This document shows positions 8,485-16,159 of a stretch of 64,000 bases of DNA, in pieces. The stretch spans positions 1-64,000 of the forward strand of contig CAMTVQ010000008.1 in the NCBI GenBank assembly GCA_947085255.1, read 5' to 3'. The notes beneath the pieces were generated by a model, which worked only from the letters and a program-made list of their open reading frames with translations, had not been told where the DNA came from and ran no database searches. Numbering within the stretch: position 1 is the first letter of the stretch; each line of letters opens with the position of its first letter. The position numbers and the translations under genes were made by a program. The stretch is from CAMTVQ01 sp947085255. GTDB taxonomy: Bacteria; Bacteroidota; Bacteroidia; Sphingobacteriales; Sphingobacteriaceae.

Positions 8485-9054
8485 ATGCAGCATATTCATT
8501 TATTTTTTACCTATTTGGGCTACCTCTTTCGTGCAAAAACAAGGCATGGTACTCATTCGCCATTTGTATACCGCTTGTTGGAGGAGGTAATATATAAGCG
8601 TACTTGCCAGGAGGATTATGATGCTATCGTACAGGTGCAAAGGCAATATAAAGGCAAACAACAACAACCGTTAAAGCATCTTCTTTTGCTGCACCAGTTG
8701 GCTGCATATTGGCAATTTAAGCATGCTGCTATTGTAGGGTTTGAAAAGGATAGTATTTTCGAAAAAACGATTAAGCTAGGTAATGCTGGGGGTAAAGTAA
8801 GTATAGCAACTCAACAAACAGTACCCAATACTGCGGATTTTGTAATAGCTGCGGCCTATGCAGAGATTAAAGAAATGCATCATAACAGTGTACTTTGTGT
8901 GATAGGAATTAGAACGTCTAAAGAGGCTAATGCTCGGTGGAAAAAAACCATTACAACCAATGAGGTTACAATTTCTATAGACTTATTTTCTATAGGGTTG
9001 GTCTTTTTCCATAAAGGACAAGTAAAACAACATTTTACTATCAGACAGCACTGA
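8485..9054 (+). CDS. Reduced SAM-methyltransferase-like protein (Bacteroidota family)
   Basis: A 189-residue protein. Its N-terminus (FRAKTRHGTHSPFVYRLLE) and C-terminus (IDLFSIGLVFFHKGQVKQHF) match a Bacteroidota class I methyltransferase family that is usually about 240-260 residues long. The glycine-rich SAM-binding motif expected in the middle is missing; the region reads LKHLLLLHQLAAYWQ. It is therefore probably a shortened, perhaps inactive, member. The stop overlaps the convergent BLUF gene by 14 bp. Confidence 0.55.
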   Translation: MQHIHLFFTYLGYLFRAKTRHGTHSPFVYRLLEEVIYKRTCQEDYDAIVQVQRQYKGKQQQPLKHLLLLHQLAAYWQFKHAAIVGFEKDSIFEKTIKLGNAGGKVSIATQQTVPNTADFVIAAAYAEIKEMHHNSVLCVIGIRTSKEANARWKKTITTNEVTISIDLFSIGLVFFHKGQVKQHFTIRQH

Positions 9055-9496
9055 AATTGCGTAGTATATTGTTGCTGTAAAATGATTTTAATAAAATCAT
9101 TGCATCGCTGTTTTCGGGATGGGTTTCTAATACGGCAGAAAACTGGGTTGGGTTGTTATAGGCAGCAAACGTGCTGAAAAGAGCGGCATCTTTTGGTTTG
9201 CAAACCATTCTCCAATCGTTAAAGCAACGTTCGGGCAGGGTGTCTTCAAACAAAGTAATAAGCCCGTTATGTCGGTTGTCTATAGATATTTTATGGTATA
9301 AATTTTTTATTACCTCTTCTGTGCCTTCTAAAAGTTGTAACACACTTCCATCGGCATATACCAATACTCCTGTAACACCATTTATCTTATTGTGCACAAG
9401 CGAGTGTTCGAATAGTTTTTGCAATTCGATATCAGAATAAAGCTGGGTTGCGCTGCTTATATATACAACGCAATAATTATTGTTTTTTACTACCAT
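9041..9496 (-). CDS. BLUF-domain blue-light sensor protein
   Basis: A short BLUF photoreceptor that binds FAD and senses blue light. I choose the ATG at 9496 (151 residues) because the BLUF fold starts right after it; the longer frame adds 17 residues with no family match. Visible BLUF residues are the tyrosine in CVVYISSA (Tyr12), the Asn in HNKINGVTG, the Gln in VLQLLEG, and the Trp and Met of FNDWRM. About 50 residues follow, probably the capping helices. No output domain is fused, so a partner is needed. The LuxR-type HTH gene lies just upstream on the same strand, separated by a terminator. Confidence 0.9.
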   Translation of the reverse strand: MVVKNNNYCVVYISSATQLYSDIELQKLFEHSLVHNKINGVTGVLVYADGSVLQLLEGTEEVIKNLYHKISIDNRHNGLITLFEDTLPERCFNDWRMVCKPKDAALFSTFAAYNNPTQFSAVLETHPENSDAMILLKSFYSNNILRNFSAV

Positions 9497-9558
9497 ATTA
9501 TAGGGATAATTGGGTGATGCTACTTCTAATACCCAAAATGGTGCCAAAATGTTTATAT

Positions 9559-9591
9559 AAGAAAAAACCCGCTTTAAGCGGGCTTTTTCTT
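9559..9591. terminator. Bidirectional Rho-independent terminator
   Basis: CCCGC/GCGGG stem (9568-9572 / 9578-9582) with loop TTTAA, extended by an A-run on the left and a T-run on the right. It follows the stop of the LuxR-type HTH gene (leftward) and separates it from the BLUF gene. Confidence 0.8.
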
Positions 9592-9592
9592 G

Positions 9593-9838
9593 TTAAATCA
9601 ACCTTTGCTGTACTGCTTTTGCTACAGCTTGTCCTCTTTTGTTTACCTCGAGTTTGTAAAAGATATTACGCACATGGGTTTTAAGGGTTAAAAAACTGAT
9701 AAATAGTTTGTCAGCAATGTATTCGTATTCATATCCCTGAGCAATCATACCCAAGATCTCTACCTCTCGTTTACTTAGTTTCTCATTGTACTCAACTACA
9801 AAAAGAGTAGATGCGTGATGTGCTGCCTGTGCTTCCAT
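9593..9838 (-). CDS. Single-domain LuxR/GerE-type HTH protein
   Basis: An 81-residue protein made almost only of a GerE/LuxR helix-turn-helix: LSKREVEILGMIAQGY at about 21-36, then FISFLTLKTHVRNIFYKLEV. There is no receiver or sensor domain, so it may partner another regulator. The 5' end lies 127 bp from the Omp85 gene, same strand. Proximity to the BLUF gene suggests light signalling, but that is inference. It could also be the remaining C-terminus of a longer regulator, though no upstream coding remnant was recognised. Confidence 0.8.
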   Translation of the reverse strand: MEAQAAHHASTLFVVEYNEKLSKREVEILGMIAQGYEYEYIADKLFISFLTLKTHVRNIFYKLEVNKRGQAVAKAVQQRLI

Positions 9839-9965
9839 ATATCAATTTTTAAGGGTGAATACTTGTTATTGCAATTTTTACGCCACGTTGTGGCAAAGGT
9901 TGCTGTATCACACAGTAAAAAAAATGTTACCCTGTAAGTGGCAGATAATAAGTAAAATAGGTTGC

Positions 9966-11078
9966 TTAAAAGGATTCGCTGATGCCGATGATAACTCCTT
10001 GACTGCGTTTTTCGTTAGGTCTTTTTTCGCCAAATCCGTAATCGACACGGATAGTAAGGCGTGATTTAATATCAAAAAAGTAGCGTACTCCGCCCCCAAA
10101 GTTGGGTTTAAGCACACTTATTACATTCTCCTTATTTTTAAATACCGTACCTGTGCCCACAAAGGGGATAAAAGCGAATCGCTTAAGTGGCCACCAGCGG
10201 TATTCAATTTGGGCAGCAGCTAAATTTTGTTCTCTAAACCTACCAGTATAATACCCACGCATCATGTTGCTGCCCCCAAAATTACCAATCAGGTAAAAAG
10301 GGATAATTGGTCCTTGTAAGGAGGTGAAAATACTGTGTACGGCTATGGAATTCTTCTCGGAACCTAAGGTGAAAAAGCTTCGGGTTTGTAACTGAAAACG
10401 TGTTAAACGATAAAAATCATTAGCCAACTTAGGAGCCATAGCCACATTTAGCTTTACATAGTGCCCATTAGTGGCGTAGGTAGCATAGTTTCGAGTATCA
10501 TATATAGCCGAAAGTCCAGCAAAAAATAGTTTTCCTCCTGTCTTTCCTCCAATAGTGGTGTCGGCACTAAATATTCCCACACCTTGTATATCACTAAATT
10601 TGTCTTGTTGGTAAATGCTATTTACACCTGCATAAAAAACCTTACCCAATTTGCGTTCTACATCTACACTTATGCGGCTGCCTATATTCGTTATTTTATC
10701 CTCATCTACAAGGCGTGTATCATTGCCTACGCCATAAAAGTTGAAGGGGAATTTATTGTAGTAAAAGTCGGCGACGTAATGGTATTTATTTTGTGGCGAC
10801 CAAATATTAGCATATACACCAATATTTGATTGTTTGTTAAGCGTGTAAGTGCCACCAAAAAATAAGTTGGACTGGCGTGTTTGTACAATAGCCGTGTCTG
10901 CATAAAAAGAATAGAGAACAGATGCTCCAAACGATAAATTGGTTTCCTGAGAGTAACCCAACAACGGGATAGCAATAAAGGAGGTTGTTTTTTCTTTTTT
11001 AGCTACTGTATCTACTTGTGCAGTGGCCAAATGTATAGATAAGCATAAAGTAATGGAGGTAATTAGGCAACGAATCAA
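9966..11078 (-). CDS. Outer-membrane Omp85-type beta-barrel protein (BamA/TamA barrel only)
   Basis: A 370-residue protein with a signal peptide (cleavage near ATAQ, about residue 21), followed by alternating beta strands to the C-terminal Phe (IIGISESF), typical of outer-membrane barrels. The segment SNMMRGYYTGRFREQNLAA carries the (V/M)RGY motif of the Omp85 barrel loop 6. No POTRA domains precede the barrel, unlike BamA or TamA. Substrate and function are unknown; short barrels of this type are common in Bacteroidota. Divergent from the deoxyhypusine-synthase-like gene. Confidence 0.8.
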   Translation of the reverse strand: MIRCLITSITLCLSIHLATAQVDTVAKKEKTTSFIAIPLLGYSQETNLSFGASVLYSFYADTAIVQTRQSNLFFGGTYTLNKQSNIGVYANIWSPQNKYHYVADFYYNKFPFNFYGVGNDTRLVDEDKITNIGSRISVDVERKLGKVFYAGVNSIYQQDKFSDIQGVGIFSADTTIGGKTGGKLFFAGLSAIYDTRNYATYATNGHYVKLNVAMAPKLANDFYRLTRFQLQTRSFFTLGSEKNSIAVHSIFTSLQGPIIPFYLIGNFGGSNMMRGYYTGRFREQNLAAAQIEYRWWPLKRFAFIPFVGTGTVFKNKENVISVLKPNFGGGVRYFFDIKSRLTIRVDYGFGEKRPNEKRSQGVIIGISESF

Positions 11079-11152
11079 CAGCGTATTTTTAGCAATAGTA
11101 CTAAAGTCCTACGAATTAGCCTCGGCTTTGGTTTATTCTTTATAGCTTTTAT

Positions 11153-11160
11153 TACTTTTG
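11153..11160 (+). promoter_or_regulatory. Probable -7 element (TACTTTTG) of the DHS-like gene
   Basis: An exact TAnnTTTG match 19 nt before the ATG at 11180. A TTTG at 11127-11130 could be the -33 element, with a 22-nt spacer that is slightly long. Confidence 0.5.
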
Positions 11161-11179
11161 CAACGCAAAATTTTAAAGT

Positions 11180-12160
11180 ATGGAACAACAAAATAAGCCT
11201 ATTTCGGCCTTTATCGAAAAGCATTACCGTCATTTTAATGCCGCAGCATTGGTGGATGCAGCCAAAGGCTACGAAAAGCATTTAGTAGAAGGTGGCAAAA
11301 TGATGGTGACCCTTGCAGGTGCCATGAGTACAGCCGAATTGGGTGTTAGCTTTGCCGAAATGATTCGTGCTGGAAAAGTAGACATCATTTCTTGTACTGG
11401 CGCCAATCTCGAAGAAGATATCATGAACTTGGTAGCGCATACACATTACAAAAGAGTACCTAACTACCGCGACTTAAGTCCGCAAGATGAGTGGGATTTG
11501 CTAGAGAAAGGTTACAACCGCGTTACCGATACCTGTATTCCAGAAGAGGAAGCTTTCCGTCGTATCCAAAAACATATTTATGCACGTTGGAAAACCGCCC
11601 AAGATAAAGGCGAAAGTTATTTTCCGCATGAGTATATGTATCAAATGCTGCTAGGAGGCGATTTGAAAGAGCATTACGAAATAGACCCAAAAAACAGTTG
11701 GATGATAGCTGCTGCCGAGCTCAATATTCCTATTATAGTACCAGGGTGGGAAGATAGTACGATGGGTAATATTTTTGCTTCGTACTGTATTAAAGGCGAG
11801 TTGAAGTCTACCACCATGAAATCGGGTATTGATTGTATGGTATGGCTGGCGGATTGGTACCGCAAGAATTCTGCAGGTAAGGGTGTGGGCTTTTTCCAAA
11901 TTGGCGGCGGTATAGCTGGTGATTTCCCGATTTGTGTAGTACCTATGATGTACCAAGATTTAGAATGGCATGATGTTCCTTTTTGGAGCTATTTCTGCCA
12001 AATATCTGATTCTACAACAAGTTATGGTTCGTATTCTGGCGCGGTGCCTAATGAAAAAATTACCTGGGGTAAATTAGACATACACACTCCAAAATACGTT
12101 ATCGAATCTGATGCTACTATTGTTGCCCCGCTTATTTTTGCGTGGGTGCTGGGTTGGTAG
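11180..12160 (+). CDS. Deoxyhypusine synthase family protein (bacterial, likely polyamine enzyme)
   Basis: A 326-residue member of the NAD/spermidine-binding deoxyhypusine synthase family. Visible family features are AGAMSTAELG, SCTGANLEED, IPIIVPGWEDS and the GGG at 242-244. In eukaryotic DHS the reaction passes through a lysine in GGG..KHH. Here the segment reads GGGIAGDFP (242-250) and the lysine is absent. Bacteria have no eIF5A target, so a role in polyamine metabolism is the better guess. A strong hairpin follows 19 bp after the stop, so it is probably monocistronic. Confidence 0.85.
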   Translation: MEQQNKPISAFIEKHYRHFNAAALVDAAKGYEKHLVEGGKMMVTLAGAMSTAELGVSFAEMIRAGKVDIISCTGANLEEDIMNLVAHTHYKRVPNYRDLSPQDEWDLLEKGYNRVTDTCIPEEEAFRRIQKHIYARWKTAQDKGESYFPHEYMYQMLLGGDLKEHYEIDPKNSWMIAAAELNIPIIVPGWEDSTMGNIFASYCIKGELKSTTMKSGIDCMVWLADWYRKNSAGKGVGFFQIGGGIAGDFPICVVPMMYQDLEWHDVPFWSYFCQISDSTTSYGSYSGAVPNEKITWGKLDIHTPKYVIESDATIVAPLIFAWVLGW

Positions 12161-12179
12161 TCATCTTAACGTTGTTTGT

Positions 12180-12226
12180 AAATGGCAACGGTCGTGCAGC
12201 CTAAGGCTGCACGACCGTTGCCATTT
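12180..12226 (+). terminator. 22-bp perfect hairpin after the DHS-like gene
   Basis: Arms 12180-12201 and 12205-12226 pair perfectly around a TAA loop. The T-run after it is short (TTTTG, with most of the Ts inside the stem). The inner stem GGTCGTGCAGCC / GGCTGCACGACC matches the hairpin at 16037-16069 except for two base pairs that changed together, so it may be a dispersed palindromic repeat serving as terminator. Confidence 0.75.
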
Positions 12227-12261
12227 TGTACTACTACTAAAGTGCTATATTTCAATCTTAT

Positions 12262-12293
12262 TTTGTAATCTGAAAATAATTGCGTTAGATTTG
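12262..12293 (+). promoter_or_regulatory. Promoter TTTG-N20-TAGATTTG upstream of the poly-C gene
   Basis: TTTG at 12262-12265 and TAGATTTG at 12286-12293, separated by 20 nt, fit the Bacteroidota -33/-7 consensus. Transcription would begin near 12300, just before the ATG at 12314. This supports 12314 as the intended start of the T9SS cargo gene. Confidence 0.65.
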
Positions 12294-12313
12294 GTTAAAC
12301 ATTAAAACCAAAT

Positions 12314-14394
12314 ATGAAACTAACAAGCCTTGGTGAAAGACGTAGCAGCTATTTCTTTGCCAACCAAAAACAAAAAGCACTAAAAAACAGTATTTTATCC
12401 CCCCCCCCCCCCCCATCCCTCCTCTTTATGCTTTAATACAAAAGCCTAATTTTTTCTCGGAGTTAAATTTTTCTAATTTTCCCAAAAGGTATCACTTAGC
12501 GTGCGTCCTACTCGGTTTAGTCTTTCTTATGGTATTTAGTCCCAGTTTTGCATTTGAGATAAAACAACCAAGTGCCGGAGCAAAACTGCCTAAGTGTGTT
12601 GCTGTAATGGTTGAGTGGGATAAGTTCAATTGGAATACAGATGCATACGATGTAAAAGTAACGGTTACGGGAGGCTCGCGAGATGCAAATAAAGATGGTG
12701 TGCCGGAGGCTGTTGTCAGTCATGTGTTGTATGACCAACGTTTAAAAGAAGATAGTTGGTATGGCGATAAGCCGTATACAGCTTATTTTTCTATACCAGG
12801 TGATTATATTAGCGGTGCAGTTGATATATTGATAATAGCCAGAAGAAGAGGCGGTGGTAGTTGGCCCGAACAAAGTAGGCGTGCCACTGCCTGTATCATT
12901 GGCGAACACATTGTTCCTCCGCCAAGTACTAAAGCGTATGTGTTTTGTTCTGCGATACAGAACTACAAAATTGAAATCAATCCTACCAATTCGGCTTTAT
13001 ACACTATTAAGTGGTGGTCGCATCCTACCGATACCTTGCCAAAGTCTTTTTTATTGGAGGGAAATGAATATATACGCAACTACCCCGAAGGATTAACTAC
13101 CATGTACGTGCAACAAGTAGATAAAACAGGATGCAGCAATCCCAGTTTGCGTGTACCAGTAGTGGTGTATGTGTTGCCGTTAAGTTTGCTAAATAGTATT
13201 CCTAAATTAAGCAATACGGTAGAACTACAGCCCGACCCCGATCCCCGCATGAATATTCCTAAATGTACAAGAGTGGGTACTTACTATGATTTGATAACTG
13301 CGCCGCCTCTATTGCCTACAGAACCTCCACTGCCATCGGGGGTAAGGCTCAAGTTCGGCGAACCAACCATTAGTTGGGAGGATAGAACCTATTACGGTTC
13401 TGCTGGTACCCCAAACAGGGTATGCAACAGCCACCTGCCCAATGTGCAGGGTGGAGAGCGCTTGTACAAAGCTAAACTTACCTTTAAAATTGCCATGCAT
13501 ATAGATGAGGTTGATGCCTTGGGCGGTAGAGAAAACCTAGCCTATGCCGAAGCTTTTTGTGATGTGAAGGATGTAATGGAAACACGCGTATATAAATCAC
13601 GGGATTGTCTATCTAATATTGCAGATGCTACCAATCCGGTAGATGGAGTATATAAAGACCATTTGCAGGCATGCAACAAATCAGCAGAGTTGGTAACTGA
13701 TATGTGTCCAGGTGCATCAGCAGAAATTGGACCAACAGACGAAGATTATCCTCCATTTCCTACAACTCCCGACCCACGCTTGCAACCCAAGTATGAGTAT
13801 AAATGGTCGCCAGCGCAAGGCTTGTCTTCTGCAACGGTGCGCAATCCGGTGCTAACGACAAATAATATGCCGGTAAGTGCTGGGCAGTACCAACAATATA
13901 AATGTGCTGTAAAAACCATTACACCCTTTATAAGAATGGGTACTACTGTGCCTTCCAGTTTATTTGGAGTGTTAGATACCACCAGTACTACAGAAACCTA
14001 TTGTGTATATACCTATAAATGCCCTGATTGTGGTCAGCAACGCTTGCAACCCGAAAATGATGAAGAGGCTGTTAACTCTGAGGAAGTTGAATTGCCAAAT
14101 GATTCAGTGGTAGATAAAAAGCAATTTGATGCAAAGTTTGCTATCAGTAACTTGATACTATACCCAAATCCAGTAAACGACCAACTTACCATTCGGTACG
14201 AAGGAATGCTTACTACCGTAGGGAAAGTAGTGTTGAGCAATTTGCTTGGGCAAACTATCAAAAGTTGGCAAATAGGTCAAAACCAATCAGAGCATCAGGT
14301 TAGTATAGCAGATATACCTTCAGGTAGCTATATCTATACTATGTATGCAGAAAATCAACAACCAGTAAGTAAACGATTAATTATCAATCACTAA
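12314..14394 (+). CDS. T9SS-exported surface protein with phase-variable-looking poly-C tract near its start
   Basis: The long frame (ATG at 12529) begins inside a signal peptide: the hydrophobic run YHLACVLLGLVFLMVF spans that ATG. No ATG, GTG or TTG lies upstream in the same frame before a stop at 12343. A well-placed ATG at 12314 with a promoter reads into the 16-C tract (12399-12414) and then stops at 12434-12436. One extra C, or two fewer, would join the frames into a 693-residue protein. The C-terminus (about the last 80 residues, with LILYPNPVNDQLTI and LSNLLGQTI) is a type A T9SS sorting domain. The middle is cysteine-containing and unrecognised. As sequenced it is in the off phase, unless the tract length is a sequencing error. 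Confidence 0.75.
12399..12414 (+). repeat. Homopolymeric C tract (16 C)
   Basis: Sixteen consecutive C residues inside the predicted 5' coding region of a surface-protein gene. Tracts of this length slip during replication. Frame analysis shows 17 or 14 C would restore the open frame from ATG 12314; 16 does not. Confidence 0.95.
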
Positions 14395-14401
14395 TTCACT
14401 C

Positions 14402-14444
14402 CGTTTTTTTTGCGGTTTGCGCACAGCAAACCGCAAAAAAAACG
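14402..14444. terminator. Bidirectional Rho-independent terminator
   Basis: A 19-bp perfect stem (14402-14420 / 14426-14444) with loop GCACA. It consists of a GC-rich core GCGGTTTGC flanked by T8 and A8 runs. It lies 8 bp after the T9SS cargo gene and 15 bp before the next start. Confidence 0.85.
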
Positions 14445-14459
14445 TTAAATATTGCAATC

Positions 14460-15512
14460 ATGAAACTTTTTCTGTTAGTATCCGCAGGCTTATTAATTGG
14501 TAGTTTGTCGGCAAAAGGACAAACACAATCTTATAGTTTTTCGTCGTTTACCGAACCTTATGTTAAACTACAGCAAACAGGTGGTCGTCTCCCAGGCATC
14601 ATAATAGGTAAAGGAAGTAATATTAATACAGCATGGAACAACTTTGGCAGTAGTGTAGAGAGCGATTTTAAACTTAAATTCTTTAAGGATACCATTGGTA
14701 TAAATGAGCTGACCATAACTAATTTTAAGTTATCGCAAAGTTACGACACAGTAGAAAATTCGAATGCTTCTGTGATTTTTTCTCTGCTTGACGCATCAAA
14801 TTTTCATATCTGCGATAAAAATTACGATAAAAGCAAAACTTTGAGCGAGCAAGGTCCAGCGGTTTCATCAGTAAATTACTTAAGAGTAGGGGATGAGCCA
14901 GATAATCGTATTTTAAAGATAGAATATGATAATTTCAGATTTGGAGAATCCAGAAATATTGATTCGATGTTTGTACAAATATGGTTTTACGAGAAAGATA
15001 ACAGCATAGAGTTTAGATACGGTCCATCATTTATAAGTACGCCGTTGGCAGAGTTGGATGCGGATGGGTATCTGATTGGTCTAACGGATCACGATAATAA
15101 AGCAGGAAATAATCGCGAAGGTTTGTATTTAAAAGGGGATGTGGATGCCCCAGAAATGTATAGGCACGATGCACAAAATCCGGGTCCTCCTTTTGTGCTT
15201 ACACAGTTTCCAAAAAATGGGGTGGTGTATCGGTTTACTCCGCAAAAAACCACAGGTATTTTTTCTAATTCGAATACCAACGAAATTTTTTCTATATATC
15301 CCAATCCAGCTAAGGATGCAGTTACTGTACAATTACCAGATGTGGATGATGCAGAGGTAGCTATTTATGATTTATCAGGTAGAAAAATTTTACAACAACA
15401 ATTAGTTGAAGCAAGTACCAATCTGTCGTTACCAACCCAAGCGCCTGGTATGTATACGGTTGTAGTATCAACGGGCAAAAGACAAAGTATGCAAAAATTA
15501 TTAATCTTTTAA
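14460..15512 (+). CDS. Secreted protein with T9SS type A sorting domain
   Basis: A 350-residue protein with a signal peptide (MKLFLLVSAGLLIGSLSA, cleavage near KGQ). It ends in a sorting domain of about 75 residues (FSIYPNPAKDAVTV, IYDLSGRKI, GMYTVVVSTG) that targets it through the type IX system to the cell surface. The N-terminal 260 residues look beta-rich and resemble no family I can name. The lipoprotein gene follows 21 bp later, so the two may be co-transcribed. Confidence 0.85.
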   Translation: MKLFLLVSAGLLIGSLSAKGQTQSYSFSSFTEPYVKLQQTGGRLPGIIIGKGSNINTAWNNFGSSVESDFKLKFFKDTIGINELTITNFKLSQSYDTVENSNASVIFSLLDASNFHICDKNYDKSKTLSEQGPAVSSVNYLRVGDEPDNRILKIEYDNFRFGESRNIDSMFVQIWFYEKDNSIEFRYGPSFISTPLAELDADGYLIGLTDHDNKAGNNREGLYLKGDVDAPEMYRHDAQNPGPPFVLTQFPKNGVVYRFTPQKTTGIFSNSNTNEIFSIYPNPAKDAVTVQLPDVDDAEVAIYDLSGRKILQQQLVEASTNLSLPTQAPGMYTVVVSTGKRQSMQKLLIF

Positions 15513-15533
15513 TTAACCAAACCCCAAAGATAC

Positions 15534-16010
15534 ATGAACACAAAAAACACCATTCTTACAACAGTACTTCTGAGTACTATTTTCATTACTTCGTGCGAAA
15601 AAAAAGAGAAAACAGACGACACTTCACAGGTAAGCGGAATAGAAGGTACTTGGGATTTTAAATCGGGTACTGTTAAGTTTTATAAAAATAGCAATTTGCA
15701 ATTTTCAGAAACATTTATGGCTCCATTACCAGATACTGCTGATTTTGATTACCCTGCACAACTAATTTTTAACAGTTCACAGGTTTTTATCGGGTACTTA
15801 GATGAAGGAGAGGTGTTCTTTGACGATACCGCCAGTTACGTGTTCTCCAATAATACATTGGTGCTTAATTACGGCAGTGGAGATAAGGATACTTTGAGTA
15901 CCGTAGCAATCACTGGAGATGGATTGTTATTGCCATTTAGAGAGATGTTTACTACAGGGTCAGATTCTTATAGAAGAGAAGCAGACATGAACTATTCTCG
16001 TAAGAAGTAG
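15534..16010 (+). CDS. Lipocalin-like lipoprotein
   Basis: A 158-residue lipoprotein. The signal peptide ends in the lipobox ITSC, with Cys21 as lipidation site, followed by charged residues (EKKEK). The mature part (GIEGTWDFKSGTVKFYKN and later beta strands) resembles the lipocalin-like domains common in Bacteroidota lipoproteins. No ligand is known. It is 21 bp downstream of a T9SS cargo gene and followed by a hairpin. Confidence 0.75.
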   Translation: MNTKNTILTTVLLSTIFITSCEKKEKTDDTSQVSGIEGTWDFKSGTVKFYKNSNLQFSETFMAPLPDTADFDYPAQLIFNSSQVFIGYLDEGEVFFDDTASYVFSNNTLVLNYGSGDKDTLSTVAITGDGLLLPFREMFTTGSDSYRREADMNYSRKK

Positions 16011-16036
16011 ACTAAAAGCAATACTATTTAGTAGTT

Positions 16037-16069
16037 AGCGGTCGGGTAGCCTAGGGCTACCCGACCGCT
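16037..16069 (+). terminator. 15-bp perfect hairpin after the lipoprotein gene
   Basis: Arms 16037-16051 and 16055-16069 pair perfectly around TAG. The inner stem GGTCGGGTAGCC / GGCTACCCGACC is the covarying counterpart of the hairpin at 12180-12226. Little T-run follows. Confidence 0.65.
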
Positions 16070-16159
16070 TTAGTTTATAAGCAGTAACTGCATAGAAGGT
16101 AATTAGGATTATACAGAATGGATGCATACTTTTAGCGTAACCAAAAACAATTATACTCT

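Noticed and set aside
12529..12738. ATG at 12529 as the start of the T9SS cargo gene
   Set aside because: It lies inside the hydrophobic signal peptide, leaving only MVFSPSFA before the cleavage region; the real start must be upstream, across the poly-C tract.
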